Shown in pieces: positions 43,467 through 52,642 of a stretch of DNA of 54,790 nt. Each line of letters starts with the position of its first letter. Position 1 is the first letter of the stretch. The DNA is from an uncultured Prevotella sp. (GTDB lineage Bacteria; Bacteroidota; Bacteroidia; Bacteroidales; Bacteroidaceae), in contig URDM01000008.1 in the NCBI GenBank assembly GCA_900546575.1, positions 1 through 54,790 on the forward strand, read 5' to 3'. The position numbers and the translations under genes were made by a program. The notes under the pieces are model-generated. The model was not told the DNA's origin and ran no database searches. It saw nothing but the letters and a program-made list of their open reading frames with translations.

Positions 43467-45686
43467 TTACAATCTCACTACCGATTTCACACCTTTTACT
43501 GTGCGCAGTTTCTTCAGTAGTGATTCTAGTTTTCCAGTATCTTCTACAAGCACGTCGAGGTTTCCGCTGAACAGTCCGTCGTGGCTGTCGATATTTATCG
43601 ACTTCATCACAATCTTCTCCTCCTTTGATATGATGCTTGTAATGTTGTTGACAATACCCAAGTCGTCGTTGCCCACAATACGAAGCGTTATGTTGTATTG
43701 CGACGCACCCTTTCCGCTCCAACGGGCCTTCACTATACGATAGCCGAAACGCTTGCGTAGCTCAGGTGCATTAGGGCAACTCTTGCTGTGAATCTTTATT
43801 CCTCCGTTTATCGTTACAAATCCGAATATCGGGTCGCCATATATCGGTCGGCAGCATTTGGCAAGCGAGTAGTCCAGACCCTTAAGGTTCTGGTCGATTA
43901 CCAGTTCGTCGTCGTTGCCCGCAAGGCGCTTCATCTGTAGGTCTTGCTGGCTGTCGAAGTTGTATTCGCCAGCCGAGCGTACTACTCCCGAAGTCTTCAG
44001 TCCTGCCTCATGGTCGCGATACTCCACATACTGGTCAATAACGTCGTTGGCGTCAATCTTCTCGTCGACAAGCTGGCGGTAGAAGTCCGACATCTCCTTA
44101 AATCCCATCTTTTTTATCAGATGTGACATCAAGGCGTCTTCCATCTCTATCTTGCGGTTCTTGAACTTACGCTCCAGTATCTCCTTGGCATACAGACCGT
44201 TCTTCACCTGTAGTTCCTTTAAGGCTTGTCTTATCTTGGCTTTGGCCTTGCTCGTCTGTACTATGTTGAGCCAGTCCTGCTTAGGCGACTGGTTGTTTTG
44301 TGTCATTATCTCTACCGTGTCACCTGAGTGTAACTGCTCGCGTATTGGCACGTTACGTCCGTTGATTTTTCCGCCTACACACTTGTTGCCTACACCCGAG
44401 TGGATGCGGTAGGCAAAGTCGAGAATCGTTGCACCCTTGGGGAATTTTATAAGGTCGCCCTTCGGAGTAAACACAAACACCTCGTCCTCATACAGATCCA
44501 TCTTGAACTGGTCCATAAGTTGCATGTTGTCGTTGTTCTCAAGTGCCGAGCGAATGTTGCCTAGCCACTCGTCCAGACCCGACTCGCCCTTGATGCCCTT
44601 ATAGCGCCAATGTGCAGCCAGTCCACGCTCGGCAATCTCGTCCATGCGTTCGGTTCTAATCTGTACCTCAACCCACTTGTTCTCCGGACCCAGTACCGTG
44701 ATGTGCAGACTCTCGTAGCCGTTCGACTTAGGTACCGACAGCCAGTCGCGCAGACGTTTTGGGTTAGGTTGGTACATATCTGTAATGAGCGAGTAGGTCT
44801 GCCAGCACAGCATCTTCTCCTGGTCGATAGGCGAGTCGATGATGATACGTATGGCGAAGAGATCGTAAATGCCCTCAAAACCACATTGTTGCTTCTTCAT
44901 CTTCTGCCAGATGGAGTGTATGCTCTTGGTGCGACCCTTGATGTGGCATTTTATGCCCATCTGCTTTAGCTTCTCGTCGATAGGCTGGATGAACTTCTCT
45001 ATATAGGCGTCGCGCGAACGCTTAGTGGCGTTCAGCTTGTCTTTTATCATATAGTAGGCGTCGTGCTCCAGATACTTCAGGCTTAGGTCCTCCAGTTCGC
45101 TCTTCAGCTTGTAGAGTCCCAGCTTGTGAGCCAGCGGAGCATACAGATAGCTTGCTTCCTCAGCCACTCGGCTTTGCGCCTCCTTGTTTGTCGTGTCACG
45201 TATCTGTCGCATCAAGTTGACGCGGTCGGTAATCATAATAAGAATCACACGCATGTCTTCGGCAAACGACAGCAGCAGATTGCGGAAATTCTCGCTCTCG
45301 ATGATAGGCGTACGCTGGTAGAGCTCGTGAATGCGCACCAGTCCGTGAATAATCTGCGCCACGCTACGTCCGAACTTGTGCTCCACTTCCTCCAACGACA
45401 GGATTCCGTTGATAATGCTGTTGTATAGAAGTATGGCCAGAACACACTCGCGTTTCATACCGATTTCAGCCAACTCCAACTCGGCAGTCTGAAAACTCAG
45501 CAATATAGGGTTCAGTCCGAATACGTCCCTTTTTATCTTGTTGTCGCCAATCTCCTTAGTCAGTTGCTGGCGAAGATAATTCTCGTCGTCAGGCTCAAGT
45601 GTGTCTCCCATCGTGGTCTTCAAGTGAGTGGCTATTCTGTGCAGTTCAGCCAGCTCTTCAGTTGTAAACTTGAATTTTTCTTCCAT
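43467..45686 (-). CDS. relA: RelA-type (p)ppGpp synthetase
   Basis: A 739-aa long RSH protein. The pseudo-hydrolase region lacks the HD signature (residues about 81-95 read CVLAILLYNSIINGI), so hydrolysis is not expected. The synthetase domain is intact (YDLFAIRIII, VPKSNGYESLHITVLGP, EVQIRTERMDEIAERGLAAHW). It is followed by TGS (VFTPKGDLIKFPKGATILDFA), a helical/zinc-finger-like region and a C-terminal ACT domain. It should make (p)ppGpp in response to uncharged tRNA on the ribosome. A minus-strand TATCTTTG at 45724-45717 is the likely -7 element. Confidence 0.92.
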   Translation of the reverse strand: MEEKFKFTTEELAELHRIATHLKTTMGDTLEPDDENYLRQQLTKEIGDNKIKRDVFGLNPILLSFQTAELELAEIGMKRECVLAILLYNSIINGILSLEEVEHKFGRSVAQIIHGLVRIHELYQRTPIIESENFRNLLLSFAEDMRVILIMITDRVNLMRQIRDTTNKEAQSRVAEEASYLYAPLAHKLGLYKLKSELEDLSLKYLEHDAYYMIKDKLNATKRSRDAYIEKFIQPIDEKLKQMGIKCHIKGRTKSIHSIWQKMKKQQCGFEGIYDLFAIRIIIDSPIDQEKMLCWQTYSLITDMYQPNPKRLRDWLSVPKSNGYESLHITVLGPENKWVEVQIRTERMDEIAERGLAAHWRYKGIKGESGLDEWLGNIRSALENNDNMQLMDQFKMDLYEDEVFVFTPKGDLIKFPKGATILDFAYRIHSGVGNKCVGGKINGRNVPIREQLHSGDTVEIMTQNNQSPKQDWLNIVQTSKAKAKIRQALKELQVKNGLYAKEILERKFKNRKIEMEDALMSHLIKKMGFKEMSDFYRQLVDEKIDANDVIDQYVEYRDHEAGLKTSGVVRSAGEYNFDSQQDLQMKRLAGNDDELVIDQNLKGLDYSLAKCCRPIYGDPIFGFVTINGGIKIHSKSCPNAPELRKRFGYRIVKARWSGKGASQYNITLRIVGNDDLGIVNNITSIISKEEKIVMKSINIDSHDGLFSGNLDVLVEDTGKLESLLKKLRTVKGVKSVVRL

Positions 45687-45850
45687 AATTCACCCCTTTT
45701 GATGTTAATTACAAGGCAAAGATACAAAAAAATGGCAGAAAATTTCCTTTTTAGCAAAAAAGTATTTACATTTGTACATAGTAAGATGTCGCCACGAACA
45801 ACACTTACTGACCTTACATGACATTTTCAAAACCTAAAAGTCAAAATATT

Positions 45851-47368
45851 ATGTTATCTACAAACGATTTAAACCAGATCCAGCAACGTGGAATTACAGA
45901 ACAGCAGGTGGAGCATCAGCTCGAACAGATAAAGGAAGGATTCCCTTTCTTGTGTATTGAGGCAGCAGCAGCTATAGGCCATGGCATTATTGCTCCTGAT
46001 GAGGCTCAGCGCGACAAGTACGTAGCCGACTGGAAGCAGTATCTCGAGGAGGGTCACAAGGTTGTGAAGTTTGTGCCTGCCAGCGGAGCCGCCAGTCGTA
46101 TGTTCAAGAATCTCTTTGCATTTCTCTCGGCAGACTACGACGTTCCTACAACTGACTTTGAGAAGCAGTTCTTTGACAATATCAAGAAGTTTGCTTTCAA
46201 GAAGGAGTTGTGTGCCAAGTGCAAGGCCAATACCGGACTTAGCGTATGCAAGCTGATTGAGGCAGGACGCTACAAGGACGTAGTAGCCAATCTGCTTGAG
46301 GCCAAGGGCCTTAACTACGGACAGCTGCCCAAGGGCTTGCTGCTCTTCCATAACTACGAGGAAGGTCCGCGCACTCCTATGGAGGAGCATCTTGTTGAGG
46401 CTGCGCTCTATGCCAGCTCTGATGGCGAGGCCAACATCCACTTTACCGTTTCGCACGAGCATCTCGAACTGTTCAAGAGCAAGGTTGCCGAGAAACTTGA
46501 GTCGTTTGAGAAACTCTATAACATTCGTCTTAACGTAAGTTTCTCTGAGCAGAAGCCAAGTACCGACACCATCGCAGCCAATCCCGACAATACTCCGTTC
46601 CGTAACGAAGACGGCTCTCTGTTGTTCCGTCCGGGCGGTCATGGCGCACTCATCGAGAATCTCAACGATATTGATGCCGACGTAGTGTTCATCAAGAACA
46701 TCGACAACGTGGTGCCCGACCGTATCAAGGCTGATACAGTATTATATAAGAAGGTATTGGCGGGCATACTCGTTGACACACAAAAGAAGGCATTTGAATA
46801 TCTGCGCATACTCGAGTCGGGCTCTTACAGCCACGCCCAGATTGAGGAGATAATCCGCTTCGTGCAGCAGGATCTCTACTGCCGCAAGCACGATATTAAG
46901 GAACTGGAGGATGCCGAACTCGTAATATATCTCAAGAACAAGCTCAACCGCCCGATGCGCGTATGTGGAGTGGTTAAGAACGTGGGCGAGCCTGGTGGCG
47001 GTCCGTTCGTATGCTACAATGCTGACGGAACAGTTAGCCTTCAGATATTGGAGTCGAGCCAGATTGACACCAATAATGCCGAGTATGTTGCCATGTTCAA
47101 GAACGGTACCCACTTCAACCCCGTTGACCTCGTGTGCGCTACAAAGGACTACAAGGGCAATCGCTTCGACCTCCTCAAGCATGTCGACCACAACACGGGC
47201 TTCATCAGCTCTAAGAGCAAGAACGGCAAGGAACTCAAGGCTCTTGAGTTGCCGGGCTTGTGGAATGGAGCCATGAGCGACTGGAGCACAATCTTCGTAG
47301 AAGTGCCCGTAAGCACATTCAACCCCGTTAAGACCGTTAACGACCTGCTTAGAGAGCAGCACCAGTAA
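45851..47368 (+). CDS. DUF4301 family protein
   Basis: A 505-aa protein of the DUF4301 family, common in Bacteroidetes and without a known reaction. FVPASGAASRMFKNL near residue 70 and RPGGHGALIENLNDIDAD near residue 260 resemble the nucleotide- and sugar-binding loops of nucleotidyltransferases of the UDP-sugar pyrophosphorylase type, so sugar-nucleotide chemistry is a guess. The start MLSTNDLNQIQQRG was preferred to the upstream ATG at 45818. TACATTTG at 45767-45774 is the probable -7 element. Confidence 0.82.
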   Translation: MLSTNDLNQIQQRGITEQQVEHQLEQIKEGFPFLCIEAAAAIGHGIIAPDEAQRDKYVADWKQYLEEGHKVVKFVPASGAASRMFKNLFAFLSADYDVPTTDFEKQFFDNIKKFAFKKELCAKCKANTGLSVCKLIEAGRYKDVVANLLEAKGLNYGQLPKGLLLFHNYEEGPRTPMEEHLVEAALYASSDGEANIHFTVSHEHLELFKSKVAEKLESFEKLYNIRLNVSFSEQKPSTDTIAANPDNTPFRNEDGSLLFRPGGHGALIENLNDIDADVVFIKNIDNVVPDRIKADTVLYKKVLAGILVDTQKKAFEYLRILESGSYSHAQIEEIIRFVQQDLYCRKHDIKELEDAELVIYLKNKLNRPMRVCGVVKNVGEPGGGPFVCYNADGTVSLQILESSQIDTNNAEYVAMFKNGTHFNPVDLVCATKDYKGNRFDLLKHVDHNTGFISSKSKNGKELKALELPGLWNGAMSDWSTIFVEVPVSTFNPVKTVNDLLREQHQ

Positions 47369-47405
47369 GCGGAACTTTCGCAGGTTGAATACCAATAAAT
47401 AACAG

Positions 47406-47449
47406 GAACTCGTTGCGTGTCCCCAGAGTGGGGGAGATGTAACGAGTTC
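47406..47449 (+). terminator. Terminator of the DUF4301 gene
   Basis: GAACTCGTT (47406-47414) pairs with AACGAGTTC (47441-47449), with an inner CCCC/GGGG pair, and is followed by TTTATT. Confidence 0.8.
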
Positions 47450-47476
47450 TTTATTATGCAAGCACAGCCATAACCT

Positions 47477-47977
47477 ATGAAATACGTAGAGTTGAATTTG
47501 TTTCCTGAGGAGGAAGAGGAATTTCCAAGGCACTCCATACCGAATGGTAGCAAAGAGCAGGCTCCATCTGCAAATGAGGTTCAGCCTCCTTTTGCAAATG
47601 AAGCTCAGCCCCCCTCTGCAAGCAGGGATTACGACCTTACAGATCTGTTTGCGAGGCTTTCCAAGTCCTCTTTCCGGAGCCGTTTCCGTCTCTCTGCGAA
47701 GGACAAGGAATATATATCCTCAAAGGGCTTGGCTACTATACGCCAGCATGCTGAGGACTTCGTAGCCCGAAGACTTGCTCCTGCCGTTATTCCCAACGAC
47801 GGCAAGCAGACTCCTATGCGAGGTCATCCCGTATTCATAGCCCAACATGCCACGGGCTGTTGTTGTCGCGGATGCTTCAGCAAATGGCACCATATACCCG
47901 CAGGCAGACAGTTGACAATAGTCGAACAGCAATATGCCGTAGCTGTACTTATGGCATGGATTGAACGACAGATATGA
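47477..47977 (+). CDS. DUF4186 family protein with octapeptide repeats
   Basis: A 166-aa protein. Residues about 65-166 are a DUF4186 domain (FRSRFRLSAKDKEYI, NDGKQTPMRGHPVFIAQHAT, CCCRGCFSKWHHIP), whose cysteine-rich part may bind metal; its function is unknown. Residues about 28-51 are three octapeptides (QAPSANEV, QPPFANEA, QPPSASRD), encoded by three 24-bp direct repeats. The last 4 nt overlap the ogt start codon, so the two genes are coupled. Confidence 0.85.
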   Translation: MKYVELNLFPEEEEEFPRHSIPNGSKEQAPSANEVQPPFANEAQPPSASRDYDLTDLFARLSKSSFRSRFRLSAKDKEYISSKGLATIRQHAEDFVARRLAPAVIPNDGKQTPMRGHPVFIAQHATGCCCRGCFSKWHHIPAGRQLTIVEQQYAVAVLMAWIERQI

Positions 47978-48489
47978 AGAACTACAAACATACGATAAAT
48001 CTCCAGTATTACCACTCGCCATGCGGGGAGTTGGTATTGGCTTCTGTTGGCGACGAGTTGTGCCTTTGCGATTGGAAAGACAATCCATGTGCCGAACGCA
48101 ATATATGTCGACTCGTGAGCAGTCTGAATGCCGAACTGAAGATAGAGACCTCCCACGTCTCGAATGAAACCCGAAGGCAACTCGAAGAATACTTTGCAGG
48201 CAATCGCAAGGCGTTCAGCATCCCGTTGCATCCCGTGGGTACTGACTTCCAGCTAAAGGTATGGAAAGCCTTACTCAATATTCCATATGGAGCTACAAGG
48301 AGTTACAAGCAAATAGCTACAAGCATAGGCCGTCCAGAAGCCGTGAGAGCTGTGGCAGGAGCCATAGGAGCCAACGGCATCAATATCCTCATCCCTTGCC
48401 ATCGTGTCATAGGCAGCAACCGTTCTTTGACCGGTTATGCAGGAGGACTGGAGGCAAAGAGAATGCTGTTGCAGATGGAAGACAAATGA
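47974..48489 (+). CDS. ogt: Methylated-DNA-protein-cysteine methyltransferase
   Basis: A 171-aa suicide repair protein that takes the methyl group from O6-methylguanine onto its cysteine. The active site is IPCHRVIG, preceded by the helix-turn-helix region YGATRSYKQIATSIG and followed by LTGYAGGLEAKRMLL. It overlaps the DUF4186 gene by ATGA. Confidence 0.94.
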   Translation: MKNYKHTINLQYYHSPCGELVLASVGDELCLCDWKDNPCAERNICRLVSSLNAELKIETSHVSNETRRQLEEYFAGNRKAFSIPLHPVGTDFQLKVWKALLNIPYGATRSYKQIATSIGRPEAVRAVAGAIGANGINILIPCHRVIGSNRSLTGYAGGLEAKRMLLQMEDK

Positions 48490-48526
48490 ATGCCATGTTA
48501 ATAACATTAAAAATAGAACAATCATT

Positions 48527-48703
48527 ATGGATATACATCAATTAACATTCAGTCCAACTGGCGGAACTCGTCGTGTGAGCGAATCAATATGTAAAGCTTT
48601 CGATGTTGAGAACTATATTACAGAACTCTGTACAAAGCAGGAGAATTTGAAATATCCAAGCATCAATGTTGATGACTTAGTAGTGATTCCCATGCCCGTA
48701 TAG
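48527..48703 (+). pseudogene. Fragment of an EFR1-like flavodoxin
   Basis: A 58-codon frame matches only the N-terminus of EFR1-type flavodoxin/ferredoxin proteins: the FMN phosphate loop TFSPTGGTRRVSESI, then DDLVVIPMPV and a stop (TAG). Full-length relatives have about 250 residues including ferredoxin CX2CX2CX3C motifs, and none of that follows before the ZIP gene. It is most likely a remnant. Confidence 0.65.
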
Positions 48704-48798
48704 CCTCTATGTAGCGAAAGAAAAGAGAATGAGCTATTCATATAACTATTGTACCTTTACTTCGTAATTACATATAAATACAGAATTATAATAACGAT

Positions 48799-49593
48799 AT
48801 GATGACAGACATGACAACAACAATAGTCGTAGGACTTCTGATACCGCTATTAGGTACGATGCTTGGTTCTGCTTTCGTCTTCTTGATGAAAGGCGAGATG
48901 TCGGCACGCTTGCAGAAGTCTTTGTTAGGCTTCGCCTCAGGCGTAATGGTGGCAGCATCCGTATGGTCGTTGCTCATTCCCGCCATGGAGATGAAGGCCG
49001 AAAGTGGAGTGTGGTCGGTAGTGCCGGCAGCTGTAGGCTTCTTGATGGGTATAGGCTTCCTGCTGCTTATCGACGAACTGACACCTCATCTCCATATAGG
49101 TACAGACAAGCCCGAAGGCATCAAGTCGCACTTGTCGAAGACAGCCATGCTTGCCCTTGCTGTCACCATTCACAATCTGCCCGAAGGCATGGCGGTAGGA
49201 GTGGTGTTTGCCGGAGCCGAAAATACTGCCGCCCACATCTCTTTAGCTGGAGCCATATCTGTATCTTTAGGTATAGCTATTCAGAACATTCCTGAAGGAG
49301 CCATAATCTCTATGCCCATGCGAGCGGCTGGCAACAGCCGTTGGAAATCCTTCATGTTAGGGTCGCTAAGTGGAGTTGTAGAGCCCATAGGAGCCGTAGC
49401 CGTCCTGCTGCTTGCCACATTTATTATGCCCGCACTTCCCTATATGCTTGCCTTTGCAGCAGGAGCCATGTTTTACGTGGTAGTGGAAGAACTCATCCCC
49501 GAAGCCTCCAGCGGACAGCACAGCAACCTAAGTACAGTAGGCTTCGCCGTAGGTTTCGTTCTGATGATGGTGCTCGACGTGGTGATGGGATGA
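48799..49593 (+). CDS. ZIP family metal transporter
   Basis: A 264-aa inner-membrane protein with eight predicted membrane segments. The metal-binding HNLPEG (fourth segment) and QNIPEG (fifth segment) motifs are both present, as is a His-containing loop (LTPHLHIG). It should bring Zn2+ or a similar divalent metal into the cytosol. The GufA-like form is usual in Bacteroidetes. Confidence 0.92.
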   Translation: MMTDMTTTIVVGLLIPLLGTMLGSAFVFLMKGEMSARLQKSLLGFASGVMVAASVWSLLIPAMEMKAESGVWSVVPAAVGFLMGIGFLLLIDELTPHLHIGTDKPEGIKSHLSKTAMLALAVTIHNLPEGMAVGVVFAGAENTAAHISLAGAISVSLGIAIQNIPEGAIISMPMRAAGNSRWKSFMLGSLSGVVEPIGAVAVLLLATFIMPALPYMLAFAAGAMFYVVVEELIPEASSGQHSNLSTVGFAVGFVLMMVLDVVMG

Positions 49594-49654
49594 AATCAGC
49601 TATGTGGATTTAATACTAAAACCATGGTCTCGTATCCTTGTGAAGTATAAAAAA

Positions 49655-49685
49655 GGCATGGACAACCATCCCGGTTATCCATGCC
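49655..49685 (-). terminator. Enolase terminator
   Basis: GGCATGGA-C-AACC pairs with GGTT-A-TCCATGCC. On the minus strand it is followed by TTTTTTATAC, a good intrinsic terminator for eno. Confidence 0.88.
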
Positions 49686-49727
49686 CATACCGATTGTGAT
49701 TTATTCAAAAGTTTACTTTATAAGCCT

Positions 49728-51035
49728 TTATTTCAGCTTTTTGTAGCCGTATGATGCGTTGTTGCCCAGCTGCTCCTCGATGCGGATAAGCTGGTTGTAT
49801 TTAGCCATACGGTCGGTACGGCTCATCGAACCCGTCTTGATCTGACCCGAGTTAGTAGCCACGGCAATATCTGCAATTGTGGTATCCTCAGTTTCTCCAG
49901 AGCGATGTGAGGTTACGGTAGTGTAGCCATGACGATGAGCCATCTCGATAGCGTCCAAAGTCTCCGTAAGCGAACCAATCTGGTTTACCTTGATGAGGAT
50001 AGAGTTGGCAGCCCCCATCTTGATGCCCTTTTCCAGGAACTTCACGTTGGTGACAAAGAGATCGTCGCCTACCAGCTGGCAACGGTCGCCTATGGCAGCA
50101 GTCAGCTTCACCCAGTTGTCCCAATCGTTCTCGTCAAGACCATCCTCGATAGAGTCGATAGGATATTTTGTAATTAGTTCTTCCAGGAACTTGATCTGCT
50201 CGGCAGCTGTCAGTTTCTTGCCGTTAGGATCCTTCTTCTTGCCGTCCTTCAACTGGCGATAATCATAATACCATTCACCATTCTCCTGAACGGCAAACTC
50301 GCTGGCTGCGCAGTCCATGGCAATCTTAACATCCTTGCCAGGCTCATAACCGGCATCCTTGATAGCCTGGCAGATGCTGTCAAGCGCATCCTCAATACCA
50401 TCGAGTGCAGGAGCGAAACCGCCCTCGTCACCAACGGCTGTAGAAAGACCGCGGCTCTTCAAGAGCTTAGCCAAAGCATGGAACACCTCAGCACCCATGC
50501 GGATAGCCTCCTTCTCTGTAGGAGCGCCCACAGGACGAATCATAAACTCCTGGAAGGCGATAGGTGCATCAGAGTGAGCTCCACCATTGATGATGTTCAT
50601 CATAGGAACCGGAAGAGTGTAGGTGTTGCAACCGCCTATGTAGCGATACAACGGGATGTGGAGATACTCGGCAGCTGCATGGGCCACGGCCAGCGACACG
50701 CCAAGTATGGCATTGGCACCCAGGTTCGACTTGGTCTTGGTACCGTCCAGTTCCAGCATCTTATGGTCGATGGCACGCTGTTCCAAGGCTGAGAAGCCAG
50801 CCAAGGCAGGAGCAATCACGTTATTCACATTCTCTACGGCCTTAAGTACGCCCTTGCCGCAATAGCGGTTCTTGTCGCCATCGCGAAGTTCCAAAGCCTC
50901 ATTCTCACCAGTTGATGCACCCGACGGAACAGAAGCACGTCCCACGATGCCAGACTTTAATGTAACTTCAACTTCTACTGTAGGGTTGCCACGAGAATCC
51001 AAAATTTCTCTGGCATGAACATTTTCAATAATCAT
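49728..51035 (-). CDS. eno: Enolase
   Basis: Enolase (435 aa) interconverts 2-phosphoglycerate and phosphoenolpyruvate in glycolysis. Typical segments are AREILDSRGNPTVEVEV, SVPSGASTGENEALELRD, GDEGGFAP, the metal and acid residues in SIEDGLDENDW, and SHRSGETEDTTIADIAVA. Its length is normal. Confidence 0.98.
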   Translation of the reverse strand: MIIENVHAREILDSRGNPTVEVEVTLKSGIVGRASVPSGASTGENEALELRDGDKNRYCGKGVLKAVENVNNVIAPALAGFSALEQRAIDHKMLELDGTKTKSNLGANAILGVSLAVAHAAAEYLHIPLYRYIGGCNTYTLPVPMMNIINGGAHSDAPIAFQEFMIRPVGAPTEKEAIRMGAEVFHALAKLLKSRGLSTAVGDEGGFAPALDGIEDALDSICQAIKDAGYEPGKDVKIAMDCAASEFAVQENGEWYYDYRQLKDGKKKDPNGKKLTAAEQIKFLEELITKYPIDSIEDGLDENDWDNWVKLTAAIGDRCQLVGDDLFVTNVKFLEKGIKMGAANSILIKVNQIGSLTETLDAIEMAHRHGYTTVTSHRSGETEDTTIADIAVATNSGQIKTGSMSRTDRMAKYNQLIRIEEQLGNNASYGYKKLK

Positions 51036-51078
51036 AATTCAATAATTTTTTTAATTGTATATATCGTTTTTCTGAGTG

Positions 51079-51110
51079 CAAAAATAAGCATTATCTCACA
51101 AGTCTTCAAA
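51079..51110 (-). promoter_or_regulatory. Promoter of eno
   Basis: On the minus strand TTTG (51110-51107), 20 nt, then TATTTTTG (51086-51079), a full consensus. The rest of the 411-nt gap to the CNNM gene holds AT-rich sequence, the plus-strand promoter at 51307-51336 and the leader hairpin at 51381-51433. Confidence 0.8.
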
Positions 51111-51306
51111 TTTAGTGCATCATCAAAAATCGGTATTCCTACCAAAATACCTACTTATGAGTAAAGATAGATGTCAGAATGACTATAACAAGGATTTTTG
51201 CCGACATATTACTTTCTTGTATTGTCAGACTCGTCATATTATTAGCAAACACAACATAAAATCAACGCTTTTTAGTTAAAGATTTGCAATATCTGACGAT
51301 TAGAAC

Positions 51307-51336
51307 TTTAAAATTATAACAAAAACGGTATCTTTG
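51307..51336 (+). promoter_or_regulatory. Candidate promoter of the CNNM-like gene
   Basis: TTTA (51307-51310), 18 nt, then TATCTTTG (51329-51336). The -7 box is a full match and the -33 box weak. The leader would be about 104 nt. Confidence 0.55.
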
Positions 51337-51380
51337 TGTTGTAAATGAAATATCGACTATACATACATCACAAAGCCCTT

Positions 51381-51433
51381 CGTTTATAGTAGGTTGTCTA
51401 AGCACCCCTTATCCAGACAACTTATTATAAACG
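51381..51433 (+). promoter_or_regulatory. Leader hairpin upstream of the CNNM-like gene
   Basis: A 19-bp uninterrupted stem (51381-51399 against 51415-51433) with a 15-nt loop sits in the predicted 5' leader and ends 13 nt before the start codon. Two of the pairs are G-U on the plus strand (89/25 and 92/22 in the last two digits), which would be A-C mismatches on the other strand. That points to a plus-strand RNA structure. No T-run follows, so it is not a simple terminator. Confidence 0.65.
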
Positions 51434-51446
51434 AATTATATATTTA

Positions 51447-52472
51447 ATGGGCTTAATAATTTTATATTTTTTAGGTGCTCTGTCACTTTCCTTTTTATGT
51501 TCCGTCCTTGAGGCGGTTCTCCTTTCAACCCCTATGTCATATATCTCGATGAGGGAGAGTCAAGGCAACAAGACTGCCTCTTTGATGAAACAGTACAAGA
51601 ACAACGTAGACCGTCCGGTAGGCGCAATCCTGTCGCTCAACACTATTGCTCACACTATCGGTTCGGCAGGCGTGGGCGCGGAGTCAATGAAGCTGTTTGG
51701 CGAAGAATACTTCGGACTGATATCTGCAATTCTGACCCTATTGATTCTGGTGCTTTCCGAAATCATCCCAAAGACAATCGGAGCTTCGTATTGGCGTTCG
51801 CTTGCCATGCCATCCACCAAGATAATCCGTGTGCTCATATTCATCACCTATCCCTTGGTTCTGCTCTCCGAACTCATTACGAAGGTGTTCACTCCCAAGA
51901 ACCATCAGGCTTCCGTAAGTCGTGAGGAGGTGTCGGCCATGGTTGATGTAGGCACTACGGAAGGCATATTCCGAGAGTCGGAAAGCAAGATTATCAAGAG
52001 TTGCATACGTCTGGCTGGAGTCAAGGCCAGAGAGGTGATGACCCCTTCCATTGTGGTTGAGACAGCCAACGTGAACCTTAACATAAAGGAGTTTTACGAG
52101 CAGCAGACGTGGAATTTCTCGCGCATACCGGTCTACGACAAGAGCAAGGATTACATCATAGGCTATGTGCTGAAGGACGTGGTGCTGAAGCAATTGTCGG
52201 ATGACAAGTTCGCTACAAAACTGTCCGACCTTATGCGCCCGATTCTTTCGTTCAACGAGGACGACTCGGTATATCAGATATGGGAGAAGATGCTGGAGAA
52301 GCGCGAGCATATTTCTATAATCGTCGACGAATACGGCTGCCTGCGTGGCGTAGTCTCGATGGAAGACGTTATAGAAACCATGACCGGTGTGGAAATTGTC
52401 GACGAAGACGATGTGGCTGTAGACATGCAGGCCTTCGCCAAGGAAAAGTCGCGTAGGATGTTGAAGAAGTAA
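51447..52472 (+). CDS. CNNM/CorC-family membrane protein with CBS domains
   Basis: A 341-aa protein. An N-terminal DUF21/CNNM membrane domain (about residues 1-150, including SEIIPKTIGASYW) is followed by two CBS domains (VKAREVMTPSIVVETA... and LMRPILSFNEDDSVYQIWEKM, IIVDEYGCLRGVVSMEDVIE). The family includes Mg2+ transporters or regulators and is often mislabelled hemolysin. The C-terminal transporter-associated domain is short or absent. Confidence 0.88.
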   Translation: MGLIILYFLGALSLSFLCSVLEAVLLSTPMSYISMRESQGNKTASLMKQYKNNVDRPVGAILSLNTIAHTIGSAGVGAESMKLFGEEYFGLISAILTLLILVLSEIIPKTIGASYWRSLAMPSTKIIRVLIFITYPLVLLSELITKVFTPKNHQASVSREEVSAMVDVGTTEGIFRESESKIIKSCIRLAGVKAREVMTPSIVVETANVNLNIKEFYEQQTWNFSRIPVYDKSKDYIIGYVLKDVVLKQLSDDKFATKLSDLMRPILSFNEDDSVYQIWEKMLEKREHISIIVDEYGCLRGVVSMEDVIETMTGVEIVDEDDVAVDMQAFAKEKSRRMLKK

Positions 52473-52642
52473 AAAGAATAAAGAAAAAGTATCGTATAAT
52501 GTATATCTATACTTTCCGACTACAAAATTTCTAATTTTCGTTTTAATAAACGAACAATAATCTATGCTGGCAGGCTGTATTTGTTCTGCGTTTTTGTATC
52601 TTTGCACATCCTTCAAAGAAAAACATATACATAAACAGAAAA

